NCBI RefSeq assembly: GCF_030698125.1 | Contig: NZ_JAUYNV010000033.1 | Span: 1 to 64,000 of the forward strand | From: Methyloversatilis sp. | GTDB lineage: Bacteria > Pseudomonadota > Gammaproteobacteria > Burkholderiales > Rhodocyclaceae | Length of the DNA: 64,000 nt | Direction of reading: 5' to 3' | Shown here: piece after piece, positions 23,661 to 33,619 of the stretch | Numbering within the stretch: the stretch's first letter is position 1 | Layout: each line of letters begins with the position of its first letter | The notes under the pieces: model-generated | Seen by the model: only the letters and a program-made list of their open reading frames with translations | Database searches by the model: none | Told to the model about the DNA's origin: nothing | Made by a program: the position numbers and the translations under genes

Positions 23661-24320
23661 TCACCCCGCGATGTTCTTGTCCCGGAAGCGGCACAGGTCG
23701 GTGATGTTGCACTGGCCGCACAGCGGCTTGCGTGCGGTGCAGGTGTAGCGGCCGTGCAGGATGAGCCAGTGGTGGGCGTGGTCCATGAATTCCTTCGGGA
23801 CCACCTTGAGCAGCGCCTGTTCGACCGCGACGACGTCCTTGCCGGGCGCCAGGCCGATGCGGTTCGAAATGCGGAAGATGTGCGTATCGACCGCCATGGT
23901 CGGTTCGCCGAACACGATGTTCAGCACCACGTTGGCCGTCTTGCGGCCGACCCCGGGCAGCGCTTCGAGCGCGGCGCGGTCGTTCGGCACTTCGCCGCCA
24001 TGCTTCTCCAGAAGCTGGTGCGACAGTGACACGACGTTCTTGGCCTTGGCGCGGAACAGGCCGATGGTCTTGATGATGTCCTCGACCCCGGCTACGCCCA
24101 GGCTGACCATGGCTTCCGGCGTCGGCGCCACGGGAAACAGCCGGCGCGTGGCGACATTCACGCCCTTGTCGGTCGCCTGCGCCGACAGCACCACGGCGAC
24201 CAGCAGCTGGAATGGCGAGCCGTATTCGAGGTCGCTTTCCGGGTGCGGGTTGGCGGCGCGCCAGCGCTCGAACATCGTCTGGATGTCGGCGCGCGCGAGC
24301 TTGCTGACCCGTCCCCCCAT
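23661..24320 (-). CDS. nth: Endonuclease III
   Basis: LLVAVVLSAQATDKGVN; LPGVGRKTANVVLN; VDTHIFRISNRIGL; CTARKPLCGQCNITDLC Fe-S cluster. Confidence 0.97.
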   Translation of the reverse strand: MGGRVSKLARADIQTMFERWRAANPHPESDLEYGSPFQLLVAVVLSAQATDKGVNVATRRLFPVAPTPEAMVSLGVAGVEDIIKTIGLFRAKAKNVVSLSHQLLEKHGGEVPNDRAALEALPGVGRKTANVVLNIVFGEPTMAVDTHIFRISNRIGLAPGKDVVAVEQALLKVVPKEFMDHAHHWLILHGRYTCTARKPLCGQCNITDLCRFRDKNIAG

Positions 24321-25012
24321 CAGGCCGACGCCGTATCCACCGGTGCGTGCGGTGCCGCCGGACGAGCCGCTGCGGCGCGCGCCACCCAGGCGTTGCGCGC
24401 GGCGATCAGCAGCCCGAGCAGGATGAAGGCGCCGGGCGGCAGGATCGCGATCAGCAGGCCGGGGTAGTCGTCACCCAGCACCTTGAGCGCCTGCGCGCCC
24501 GGAATGATCATGTCGATGCCCGAAAAAAGCGTACCCGCGCCAATCAGTTCGCGTGCGCCGCCCAGCAGCGCCAGCACCCACAGCAGGCCGACGCCCATCG
24601 CAGCGCCATCCCACGCGGCGGCCAGCGGCGAATTCTTTGCCGCGAAGGCTTCCACCCGCGCCAGCACGATGCAGTTGGTGACGATCAGCGGAATGAAGAT
24701 GCCCAGCACCAGATACAGCTCGTGCAGCCACGCGTTGAAGGCCAGGTCAAGGCAGGTGACCAGCGCCGCGATGATCAGGATGAATACGGGGATGCGGATT
24801 TCGTACGGAATCAGCGTGCGCAGCGCCGCCACGGCGCCGCTGGCCAGCGCCATCACCAGCACGGTCGCCAGCGCGAGGCTGACCGCATTGACCAGCGTGT
24901 TGCTGACGGCCAGCAGCGGACACAGGCCGAGCAGCTGCACCAGCGCGGTGTTGTTTTCCCACAGGCCCTTGCGACCGATGTCGCCGTAGGCCGTGCGTTC
25001 TTCAAGATTCAT
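24320..25012 (-). CDS. rsxE: Rnf/Rsx complex subunit E
   Basis: NNTALVQLLGLCPLLAVSNTLVNAVSLALAT; operon context. Confidence 0.95.
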   Translation of the reverse strand: MNLEERTAYGDIGRKGLWENNTALVQLLGLCPLLAVSNTLVNAVSLALATVLVMALASGAVAALRTLIPYEIRIPVFILIIAALVTCLDLAFNAWLHELYLVLGIFIPLIVTNCIVLARVEAFAAKNSPLAAAWDGAAMGVGLLWVLALLGGARELIGAGTLFSGIDMIIPGAQALKVLGDDYPGLLIAILPPGAFILLGLLIAARNAWVARAAAARPAAPHAPVDTASA

Positions 25013-25091
25013 CGTGAGCCCGTCCTGTTATTCACCGCGGATTGTCGCGGAAAGAGCGAATGAAGGTTGATCTGCAATCGGGCAAGCCGTG

Positions 25092-25197
25092 GCCCTCACC
25101 CCCGGCCCCTCTCCCGCTGAGGCGGGAGAGGGGAGTGGCGGCCTGATCCCTCTCCCGCATCAGCGGGAGAGGGTGGCGCGCAGCGCCGGGTGAGGGC
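25092..25197. repeat. REP-like palindromic repeat pair in rsxG-rsxE spacer
   Basis: GCCCTCACCCCCGGCCCCTCTCCCGCTGAGGCGGGAGAGGGG...CCCTCTCCCGCATCAGCGGGAGAGGG...CGGGTGAGGGC. Confidence 0.9.
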
Positions 25198-25219
25198 AAA
25201 GCGGGCGGCGATGCACGCA

Positions 25220-25981
25220 TCACTTGAACACCTCACCCGCCGATGCGCCGGTCGGCAGGCCGAAAAGCGCCTCGCGCGCCGGGGCGATCGCCGCCACGGC
25301 GCGCCCGGCAGCACGGACCACGGCGCGTGGTGAAATCGTGGCACCCGTCATGTAGGCGAAGTCGCCGCCGTCCTTGCGCACCGTCCAGTTGTCCGCCTGC
25401 GCGGTGTCACGGCCGGCGAACTGGGCGATCCACTTCGGCGCGGCGCGGTCCTTGGCCGGGTCGATGTAGTCGCCCAGACCGGGGGTTTCCTTGTGCGCGA
25501 CCACGCGCACGCCGCCCAGCGTGCCGTCGGCGCGCAGCGCGATCAGCAGGCGGATCGTGCCGCTGTAGCCGTCGGGCGCCTGCGCCTCGAACACCAGCGC
25601 CACCGGATCGGCGCCGCGTCGCGCGCGGTGCAGCGTGACCGGTCCGGCGATGCCCAGCGCCGGCAGCGTCGGCAGCTGCACGATGTCGGTCAGCAGCGCA
25701 TTGTCGTAGTCGCCCTGCGGCAGCACCTGGGCGATCAGCTCCAGCCGGCGCGCTTCGACCGATGCGCGGATCGGCTCGCGCGTGGCCTCGAAGGTGAGCG
25801 CCATCAGCGCGGTGAAGATGAGTGTGAAGGTGCCGAGCAGCAGGGCCGATCGAGCGGCGGTGCCCGCCGCGCTGGCCGGCGGTGTCAGTTCGTGCGGCGC
25901 CAGCCCGTTCGGTACCGCCTCGGCGGGTGCCTGGTCGGCCGCCGGTGGCGTCGCCGGGGTATCGCGCTCCGCGTCGCTCAT
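25220..25981 (-). CDS. rsxG: Rnf/Rsx complex subunit G (FMN-binding)
   Basis: MSDAERDTP...; GLGDYIDPAKD; TGATISPRAVVRA flavinylation-type motif; start overlaps rsxD stop. Confidence 0.93.
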   Translation of the reverse strand: MSDAERDTPATPPAADQAPAEAVPNGLAPHELTPPASAAGTAARSALLLGTFTLIFTALMALTFEATREPIRASVEARRLELIAQVLPQGDYDNALLTDIVQLPTLPALGIAGPVTLHRARRGADPVALVFEAQAPDGYSGTIRLLIALRADGTLGGVRVVAHKETPGLGDYIDPAKDRAAPKWIAQFAGRDTAQADNWTVRKDGGDFAYMTGATISPRAVVRAAGRAVAAIAPAREALFGLPTGASAGEVFK

Positions 25982-26994
25982 CGTGCGCCTCCGTCCGGCG
26001 GTTCGACCTTGTGGCCGAACACCGGCGGCTGGGTCTTGATGTCGATCAGCGGTACGCAGATGTTCAGCAGCAGCACCGCGAACGCGATGCCGTCCGGGTA
26101 GGCGCCGAAGGCGCGGATCAGCCACGCGATGAGCGCGATGCCCGCCGCGAAGATCAGTTTTCCGCGCGGCGTCGTGGCGCCCGACACCGGATCGGTGGCA
26201 ATGAAGAAGGCACCCAGCATGGTGCCGCCGGCCAGCAGGTGGAAGGCCGGGCTGGCGTAGTGCGATGGGTCGATCAGCCAGGCCACGCCGGACACCAGCG
26301 CCATGGCGCCGAGGAAGGCGGCCGGAATGTGCCAGGTGATGATGCGCAGCGCGAGCAGCAGCAGGCCGCCCGCGCCCCAGGCCAGCGCGACCCATTCCCA
26401 GCCGGCGCCGGCCACGTGACCGAAAGCCGGTGACTGCATCACGGCGGAGACATCGGCGTTGCCGAGCAGCCCGGTGCGCAGTGCGTCCAGCGGCGTGGCG
26501 CCGGTCACCGCGTCGAGCGCGCGCTCGCCGCCGAGCACCCAGTTGAGCTGTGTGGCGGCGTCGCTGCCCTGCAGTCCGGGCCACTGCGACATCAGCGCCG
26601 GAAAGCTGATGATCAGCACGCAATAGGCCAGCATGGCCGGGTTGAACGGGTTCTGGCCGAGGCCGCCATACAGGTGCTTGCCGATGATGATCGCGAACGA
26701 CGTGCCGATGACGATCATCCACCAGGGCAGCAGCGGCGGCAGGCAGACGGCGATCAGCCAGGCGGTGACCAGCGCGCTGCCGTCGCCGAGTGCGCGTGCC
26801 ACCGGGCGGCGGCGCAGTGACAGCATGGCCGCCTCGCAGGCCAGCGCGGTGGCGCTGGCGATCGCGATCTGCAGCAGCAGACCGATGCCGAACAGCCACA
26901 CCTGCATCGCGATGGCCGGCAGCATGGCGACGAGCACGGTCACCATGACGCGGCGTACGCTGGTGTTCTGGCGGAGATAGGGCGAGTTGTACAT
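25978..26994 (-). CDS. rsxD: Rnf/Rsx complex subunit D
   Basis: MYNSPYLRQNTSVRRVMVTVLVAMLPAI; SGATTPRGKLIFAAG. Confidence 0.95.
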   Translation of the reverse strand: MYNSPYLRQNTSVRRVMVTVLVAMLPAIAMQVWLFGIGLLLQIAIASATALACEAAMLSLRRRPVARALGDGSALVTAWLIAVCLPPLLPWWMIVIGTSFAIIIGKHLYGGLGQNPFNPAMLAYCVLIISFPALMSQWPGLQGSDAATQLNWVLGGERALDAVTGATPLDALRTGLLGNADVSAVMQSPAFGHVAGAGWEWVALAWGAGGLLLLALRIITWHIPAAFLGAMALVSGVAWLIDPSHYASPAFHLLAGGTMLGAFFIATDPVSGATTPRGKLIFAAGIALIAWLIRAFGAYPDGIAFAVLLLNICVPLIDIKTQPPVFGHKVEPPDGGAR

Positions 26995-27091
26995 CGGAGT
27001 CCGTGGTGGTCGGCGGGGCAGCCGGGTCGCTAATGCCCGGGGCAGTAGCGGGTCAGTTCAGGGTTGTATGGGTTTGAGCTCAATTCCGGGC

Positions 27092-28765
27092 TCACTTGAC
27101 GGGCGCGTCGCTCCCGCTCAGTTCCGATGCGCGCTTGCGGCGTTCCTCTGCCGCGTCGATCTGCGCCTGCTGGGCCGGCGTCAGCGCATCGGTGTTCTTC
27201 GCCGCGACCGCCTCCTTCTGCGCCCTGGCGCGCGCCATGGCCGCTTCGATCAGCGCTTTCTTCGGGTCTTCGCCCGCGCTCGGCGCAACGTCGGCCGCCG
27301 GCGCTGCGCCGTCGGCCGGCTTGACTGCCGGCTTGGCGGCATTGCGGGCCGCCAGCTTGGCCGCCTTTTCTTCCTTTTCGCGGTCGGCGCGCCAGTTGCG
27401 GAATTCGAAGCGCTCGCGCGCCGAATCGGCGGCGTCCTTGTCGCGCTCGCGTGCCCAGATTTCGCTCTTGGCGTAGCGGTAGTAATCGACCAGCGGGATA
27501 TGCGACGGGCACACGTAGGCACAGCAGCCGCATTCGATGCAGTCGAACAGTTTGTATTCCTGTGCGCGGCCGAAATTGCGCGCGCGCGAATGCCAGTACA
27601 GCTCGAACGGTTGCAGGTCGGCCGGACAGGCGCGCGCGCACTCGCCGCAGCGTATGCAGGGCAGTTCAGGTTCCGGCGGCGCGAACAGCGTCGGCGACGA
27701 GGCGAGCAGGCAATTGGTGGCCTTGACCACCGGCGCGTCGATGTTCGGCAGCGGGATGCCCATCATCGGGCCGCCCATGATGAGCTTGTCGGTGTCGGGC
27801 TTGAGGCCGGCTGCGGCGAACAGGTGCGAAATCGGCGTGCCGATGGCGACGTCGAAATTGCGTGGGCGCTCGACGTTTCCGGTCACCGTGACGATGCGCC
27901 GGGTCAGTGGCTCGCCGTGCTCCAGCGCGCGCCACACGGCCAGCGCGGTGGCGACGTTGAAGCACTGCACGCCGAAGTCGGTCGAGCGGCTGCCGTGCGG
28001 TACCTCGATACCGGTCAGCACGCGGATCAGCTGCTTGGCGCCGCCAGCCGGGTAGCGCGTCGGCACCACGACGACTTCGAGCGAGGCGTGGCCCAGCGCC
28101 CGTGCGGCGGATTTCAGTGCAGCGGCGGCTTCGGGCTTGTTGTCCTCCAGCGCCACCAGCACCTGCTTAGCCGCCAGCATGCGCTGCATGATCAGCGCGC
28201 CGCGCAGGATGTTGCCCGGCTCGGCGCGCATCAGCATGTCGTCGCAGGTGATGAAGGGCTCGCACTCGGCGCCGTTGATCACCAGCGTGTCGGTGTGACC
28301 CGACTTGCCGGGGTTGAGCTTCAGGTGGCTCGGAAACACCGCGCCGCCCAGCCCCACCACGCCGGCATCGCGCAGGAAGTCGCGTATTTCGCCCGGCGCG
28401 GCGGCATGCCAGTCGAAAAGCTCGCGCTCGATCGCAGTGTCCAGCCCGTCCGGTTCGATCACGACGGCCGGCGACGACAGGCCCGACGCATGCGGCATCG
28501 GCCGCGGCTCGATGGCGACCACGCGGCCGGACGTGGGCGCATGCACCGCGCTCGACACATTGCCGTCGGGCGCGCCAATGCGCTGGCCGCCCAGTACCGT
28601 GCTACCCACGGTCACCAGCGGTCGCGGCGTGCCGCCGATGTGCTGGTGCAGCGGAATGACCAGCTGTGGCGGCAGCGCCAGCCGGGCGATCGGTTCGCGC
28701 GTCGACGCCGACTTGTTCGGATCGGGCTTGACGCCGCCGTTGAACGAAAAGAGCTTGTTCAGCAT
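27092..28765 (-). CDS. rsxC: Rnf/Rsx complex subunit C
   Basis: HIGGTPRPLVTVGSTVLGGQRIG; two 4Fe-4S motifs CIRCGECARACP and CIECGCCAYVCP. Confidence 0.96.
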   Translation of the reverse strand: MLNKLFSFNGGVKPDPNKSASTREPIARLALPPQLVIPLHQHIGGTPRPLVTVGSTVLGGQRIGAPDGNVSSAVHAPTSGRVVAIEPRPMPHASGLSSPAVVIEPDGLDTAIERELFDWHAAAPGEIRDFLRDAGVVGLGGAVFPSHLKLNPGKSGHTDTLVINGAECEPFITCDDMLMRAEPGNILRGALIMQRMLAAKQVLVALEDNKPEAAAALKSAARALGHASLEVVVVPTRYPAGGAKQLIRVLTGIEVPHGSRSTDFGVQCFNVATALAVWRALEHGEPLTRRIVTVTGNVERPRNFDVAIGTPISHLFAAAGLKPDTDKLIMGGPMMGIPLPNIDAPVVKATNCLLASSPTLFAPPEPELPCIRCGECARACPADLQPFELYWHSRARNFGRAQEYKLFDCIECGCCAYVCPSHIPLVDYYRYAKSEIWARERDKDAADSARERFEFRNWRADREKEEKAAKLAARNAAKPAVKPADGAAPAADVAPSAGEDPKKALIEAAMARARAQKEAVAAKNTDALTPAQQAQIDAAEERRKRASELSGSDAPVK

Positions 28766-28766
28766 G

Positions 28767-29345
28767 TCAGGCCGCTTCCTTCGCCGGCAGCGTTGCCGGC
28801 TGCACCTTCAGTTCGAACACCGGGTAGCGCCATTTCCAGCTCTCGACCGTTTCGGTCACCGGCACCATGTCGATGCAGTCGGCCGGGCAGGGCGGCACGC
28901 ACAGTTCGCAGCCGGTGCACAGGTCGCCGACGATGGTGTGCATCTGCTTGGCGGCGCCGACGATGGCGTCCACCGGGCAGGCCTGTATGCACAGGGTGCA
29001 ACCGATGCAGGTCGCCTCGTCGATGAGCGCAACCGACTTCGGTTTTTCGACGCCGTGTTCGGCATTGAGCGGCTTGTATTCGCGCCCCAGCAGGTCAGCC
29101 AGCTTGCGCACGCCTTCGTCGCCGCCCGGCGGGCACTGGTTGATGTCGGCGTCGCCGCCGGCGATCGCCGTGGCGTAGGGCTTGCAGCCGGGGTAGCCGC
29201 ACTGGCCGCACTGCGTCTGCGGCAGGATGGCGTCGATCTTGTCGACCAGCGGGTCGCCCTGCGTCTTGAACAGCACCGATGCGGCGCCCAGCGTGGCACC
29301 GAGCACCAGCGCCAGACCGGCCATGACGAGCAGCGCCGTGATCAC
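28767..29345 (-). CDS. rsxB: Rnf/Rsx complex subunit B
   Basis: [50 protein letters not shown] start. Confidence 0.95.
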   Translation of the reverse strand: MITALLVMAGLALVLGATLGAASVLFKTQGDPLVDKIDAILPQTQCGQCGYPGCKPYATAIAGGDADINQCPPGGDEGVRKLADLLGREYKPLNAEHGVEKPKSVALIDEATCIGCTLCIQACPVDAIVGAAKQMHTIVGDLCTGCELCVPPCPADCIDMVPVTETVESWKWRYPVFELKVQPATLPAKEAA

Positions 29346-29920
29346 GAATCCAGCCCTGCAAAACCCATGAAGGCGAGGCTCATCAGGCCGGCCGTGATCA
29401 TGGCGATGGCGTTGCCGCGGAAGGGCGCGGGAATGTCGGCACCGTCGAGCCGCTCGCGGATGCTGGCGAACAGCACCAGCGCCAGCACGAAACCGGCGGC
29501 CGACGCGAAGCCGAACAGCAGCGATTCGAGCAGGTCGTGCGCCATCGATGCATTCAGCAGCGGCACGCCGAGCACGGCGCAGTTGGTCGTGATCAGCGGC
29601 AGGTAGATGCCCAGCACCTGATGCAGCAGCGGGCTGGTTTTCTGGATCACCAGTTCGGTCAGCTGCACGATGGCGGCGATCACCACGATGAAGCTCAGCG
29701 TCGACAGATAGCCGAGGTCGAAGGGCTTCAGCAGGAAGGTGTCGATCAGATAGCTGGTGCCGCACGCCAGCGTCAGCACGAACATCGTTGCCAGACCCAT
29801 GCCCACCGCGGTTTCAAGCTTCTTCGACACGCCCATGAAGGGGCACAGGCCGAGGATGCGCACGAACACCACGTTGTTCACCAGCGCGGCACCCAGCAGC
29901 AGATAGAGATAACTCGTCAT
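29342..29920 (-). CDS. rsxA: Rnf/Rsx complex subunit A
   Basis: [42 protein letters not shown]. Confidence 0.97.
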   Translation of the reverse strand: MTSYLYLLLGAALVNNVVFVRILGLCPFMGVSKKLETAVGMGLATMFVLTLACGTSYLIDTFLLKPFDLGYLSTLSFIVVIAAIVQLTELVIQKTSPLLHQVLGIYLPLITTNCAVLGVPLLNASMAHDLLESLLFGFASAAGFVLALVLFASIRERLDGADIPAPFRGNAIAMITAGLMSLAFMGFAGLDS

Positions 29921-30070
29921 GACAGGGCGAAGGTTCGCCAGGGTTTACTGCACGTCGCGGCACACGGTGCGCCGCGAAACCGCTGAATTATCCGTTAGTG
30001 CAGCGCAGCACTCAAGCTGCCGGCCCCCTGCGTGGCCGGTTATGGCGGCAAAACCCGGTCCCGACCCGCT

Positions 30071-30253
30071 TCAGAGAAAGGTCATCAGCCCGACACTCAG
30101 CACGCCGTAGATCGCGATCACGGTCAGGAAGTAGTTTTCGTCTTCCGCCCGCGTGACCTTGCGACCCATCACGAAAGAGCGCGCATACACCTCGCCCTTC
30201 ACGAAGGCATACACGGTGTAGATCGCGAGTGCGACGCCGATCAGCTTGAACAT
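30071..30253 (-). CDS. Small hydrophobic protein, 60 aa
   Basis: MFKLIGVALAIYTVYAFVKGEVYARSFVMGRKVTRAEDENYFLTVIAIYGVLSVGLMTFL; two TM-like segments. Confidence 0.6.
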   Translation of the reverse strand: MFKLIGVALAIYTVYAFVKGEVYARSFVMGRKVTRAEDENYFLTVIAIYGVLSVGLMTFL

Positions 30254-30267
30254 GCGCGCCGCCCGCC

Positions 30268-30681
30268 CTACTTGAGCAGGCCGCTCAGCATGCCGAGGGC
30301 GTTCTGCATCGTGTCGCCTTCCGGCACCTGACCGTTCGGCGTCAGCGTGTCGATCACCTGCGGCAGCAGCGCGCTCAGCCGGCCCGACACTTCCTGCGAC
30401 GACAGCCCGAGTTGCTGCGCGATCTGGCCGATCTGACCGCTGCCGAGCACCGACTGAAGCTGTTCGGGCGTGATCGGCAGGTTCTGTCCGGTGCCGACCC
30501 AGGACGACACCAGATCGCCCAGACCCTTGTCCTGGAAGGCGGCGATCAGCCCCTGCAGGCCGCCGGTCTGCGGGTTGTTGATCAGGCTCATCAAGATTTG
30601 CAGCAGCCCCGAACCCTGCGCGCCACTCTGGCCGGACAGCGCGCCGGCCACCTGACCTGCGATCGAATCGAACAGACCCAT
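30268..30681 (-). CDS. YidB-like (DUF937) protein
   Basis: MGLFDSIAGQVAGALSG; LPITPEQLQSVLGSGQIGQIAQQLGLSSQEVSGRLSALLPQVIDTLTPNG. Confidence 0.85.
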   Translation of the reverse strand: MGLFDSIAGQVAGALSGQSGAQGSGLLQILMSLINNPQTGGLQGLIAAFQDKGLGDLVSSWVGTGQNLPITPEQLQSVLGSGQIGQIAQQLGLSSQEVSGRLSALLPQVIDTLTPNGQVPEGDTMQNALGMLSGLLK

Positions 30682-30772
30682 GGTGTATCTCCAGAAACAA
30701 TGTTGAGGATGCGGGTCGCAGTGTAACGCCCTGCGTCCGGACCGCCGACCCGGGGCGACCGCTCCGGCCGCC

Positions 30773-31159
30773 TCACCCCATCAGGGCACCGGCATCGGCC
30801 AGCAGCGTGCGCAGCAGCGAGCGGTGGCAGTGCGCCTCATCAGCGCAGTAACAACCGACCGAAAAGTCGGTCCGGTGCGACAGCGCCGCCAGCAGTGCGA
30901 CTGTGTGCCGCGCTTGCGGCGCCGCCATTTCGGCGAGATATCGTTTCGAAAACGCAGGCCACTGCGCAGGCGATGGATCGGCCTTCCACTGCTTCAGCGT
31001 GTCGGCGGAAGGTGCCAGCGCCGGAAACCACAGGTCGTACCAGTCGCGCGCAGCGAGTTCGGCCTTCGGCACGCCGCGTGGCGGCCGCCGCACGGTGCCC
31101 AGTCGCAGTCCTTCGCCGGGCAGGCGCGGGCTGCCGAGTTTCACGATGAATACTGTCAC
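30773..31159 (-). CDS. DUF488 family protein
   Basis: VFIVKLGSPRLPGEGLRLGTVRRPPRGVPK; ARDWYDLWFPALAPS; CYCADEAHCHRSLL. Confidence 0.8.
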   Translation of the reverse strand: MTVFIVKLGSPRLPGEGLRLGTVRRPPRGVPKAELAARDWYDLWFPALAPSADTLKQWKADPSPAQWPAFSKRYLAEMAAPQARHTVALLAALSHRTDFSVGCYCADEAHCHRSLLRTLLADAGALMG

Positions 31160-31166
31160 GCAGCGG

Positions 31167-32006
31167 TCATCCGGCCTGTCCGAACTGCGGCCTGCGCCGT
31201 GCAACGAAGGCCTGGACGGCTTCGGCGAAGTCGTCACCGGCGGCGCTGCGGCCGAAAGCCGCGGCCTCGGCTGACAGCTGATCGGCCAGTGGCTGACCGG
31301 CAGCGCCGTTGCCGGCGTCGTTCAGCAGGCGCTTGATTTCGGCATACGCATGGCGCGGGCCGCGGGCCAGGCGGGTCACTTCGGCGCCCAGTGCCGCTTC
31401 GAAGTCAGTCACCGGCACGACACGCTCGACCAGACCAAGCGCTTTCGCCTCGTGCGCATCGAAGCGGCGCGCGCTCCACATCAGTTCGCGCGCCCGGCGC
31501 TCGCCCAGCGCGCGGCTCAGGAAGGCCGACTGGCCGCCGGCACCCGGCTGGGCCAGCGCGATGCCGGCAGTGCTGAACAGCGCGTCGTCGGCCGCAAGGG
31601 CGAAGTCGGACGCCAGCATCAGCGACAGGCCATAGCCCACGCAGTCGCCGCGCACCGCCGCGATGACCGGCTGGTGCGCCGCGCGCAGCGCAAGGATGAC
31701 CGGATTGACCTGTTCGGCGATCAGCGCCACGAACGACGCCTGACGCGCTGCCGGATCGAGCGCGAGGCTCTGCGCAAATTCATGCACGTCGCCCCCTGCA
31801 CTGAAACTGGCGCCGTCGCCGCGCAGCACAAGAATTTCGCAGGCCGGATCGGCCAGCACCGCGCCAACCGCCAGCCGCAACGCGCGCATCATCGCCGTGC
31901 TGTAGGCATTGCGTCGTGCCGGACGCGACATGGTCAGCGTGGCAACACCGCCGTCGAAGCGCATCAGGATGCGGCCGTCGCCGTCGGTATCTGTCTGTTC
32001 GGTCAT
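31167..32006 (-). CDS. Enoyl-CoA hydratase/isomerase
   Basis: ATLTMSRPARRNAYSTAMM; GDGASFSAGGDVHEF; GDCVGYGLSLMLASDFALAADDA. Confidence 0.9.
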   Translation of the reverse strand: MTEQTDTDGDGRILMRFDGGVATLTMSRPARRNAYSTAMMRALRLAVGAVLADPACEILVLRGDGASFSAGGDVHEFAQSLALDPAARQASFVALIAEQVNPVILALRAAHQPVIAAVRGDCVGYGLSLMLASDFALAADDALFSTAGIALAQPGAGGQSAFLSRALGERRARELMWSARRFDAHEAKALGLVERVVPVTDFEAALGAEVTRLARGPRHAYAEIKRLLNDAGNGAAGQPLADQLSAEAAAFGRSAAGDDFAEAVQAFVARRRPQFGQAG

Positions 32007-32102
32007 GATTCGGCTCCAGGCACGGGTGTATGGCGACCGCTTGAGCCCCGCCGCAGACGCAGGCAGTTCGTATCTGCGGCCCTGCAACGCTGTGCAGGCG
32101 GC

Positions 32103-33264
32103 TCAGTGGGCTGGCGCGGTCGGGTCTCTGGTTGCGACGGAGGGTTGTTCAAGCGTGAATTCGAATACTGCGCCGACGCCTACGCTTGCGCGCGCCCGGA
32201 TGTCACCGCCATGGTGACGAACGATGCGCTGCACGACGCTCAACCCGACGCCGGAACCGGCGAATTCGCTCGCCAGATGCAGCCGGCGGAAAGGTTCGAA
32301 CAGGTGCCTGGCATAGGCCATGTCGAATCCGGCGCCGTTGTCGGTCACCCGGTACCACTGCCGGCCGTCCTCGACGAAGGCGTCGATGGCCACGCGCGGA
32401 TGCTCCACCTTCGCCGAGTATTTGCAGGCGTTGCCCAGCAGGTTCTGCCACACCTGGGCCAGCATCGCTTCATCGCCGGTGGCGCAGGGCAGATCGCCGA
32501 TGCGCAGCGTGGTGCGGCCGGTTTCGCCCATGTCTGTCAGCAGCGCCCAGGCACGGGCAGCACCGGCCGCCATGTCCATGCGCACCGGTTCGAGCGGCTG
32601 CTGGGCAGCGCTGGCGAGCCGGGTCAGTGCCTCGATGATGTCGTCCATGCGGCGCGCCACGTTGTCGATGCGTTCGGCATGCCGCAGCACCTTGTCGAGA
32701 TTGCCCGCCTGCAGATCGTCGCGCAGCATGCTGGAAAAGCCGCGGATGATGCGCAGCGGCCCGCGCAGGTCGTGCGAGATCGATGCGGTCAGCGTCTGCA
32801 GCTCGCTCTGGGTACCAGCCAGCGCAGCCCGCGCCTGAGCCAGCGCTTCGGCCTGCCGGTGCATCGATGTCGCGACGGTGATAGATCGACATGGCCGGTG
32901 TGGCGTGCGCAGTGGCGAACGCCGCCCACTGCTCGCGGCTGCGCGTGCGCGACATGGCGATCAGGTCCAGCCTGCCGGCCCGGAAATCGGCTTCGATGGC
33001 TGACCAGTCGTCCAGCCGCGGGACGATGTCGAGACCGGTCAGGCGCGCCAGTTCGGCAATCAGTTCGATCTGGAAACCCTGCGGCTGGCCGCTCTCGTCA
33101 ATGAACTCGAACGGCCGGAAGTCGCGGTCGCCGCCGTAGCGCAGCATCTCGGCGAATGTCGCGCCGCAGGCGCCGGCGCAGAGCATGACGACAAGCAGCG
33201 GACGGATTGCAGAATGGAAAAGGCGGGTGCTGCGCAGGCCTGACGCCGGCAGGCAAATCCTCAT
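32103..33264 (-). pseudogene. Sensor histidine kinase with truncated, out-of-frame SBP_bac_3 input domain
   Basis: Frame 1 EMLRYGGDRDFRPFEFIDESGQPQGFQIELIAELARLTG (SBP half); frame 2 SISHDLRGPLRIIRGFSSML...NLLGNACKYS (kinase); no continuous frame. Confidence 0.65.
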
Positions 33265-33619
33265 CGAGTGCTTCGGGTGGAGCCAGTGCGTCATCGCTTG
33301 AATCAAGTGGTCTGCAGCGGCTGCGGACTTGTTCCCTTTGTGTGGTCCGGACACCCTGCAGGGCGCAAGATTACAAGAGATTTACCCTGCGGCGTTGTGC
33401 TGCGCGCGTCCGTCATCGGGGTTTGAGGTGGCGACGGCGTTTCTATCACGTACAAACTGTGGGGTTGTTCTGCGGGCGCTGGCATGACGACAGACATCAC
33501 GCATCCTGCGGACCAGGCCGATGGCCTGGCGCCGCGTACTGCTCAAGTGAGCCGGCGTTGTTGCCGATACTCACTCACGTCCCGATCGGTACATGAGGAC
33601 ATAGAGGAGACCACACCCA

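Noticed and set aside
25220-26899. 559-aa single ORF covering rsxG and part of rsxD
   Set aside because: Only the part from ATG 25981 is rsxG; the N-terminal extension is out of frame with the real rsxD.
26987-29026. 679-aa ORF antisense to rsxC/rsxB
   Set aside because: Overlaps two iron-sulfur subunits with intact cysteine motifs on the other strand.
31350-33104. 584-aa + strand ORF across enoyl-CoA hydratase and kinase genes
   Set aside because: Antisense to recognisable proteins; no domain seen.
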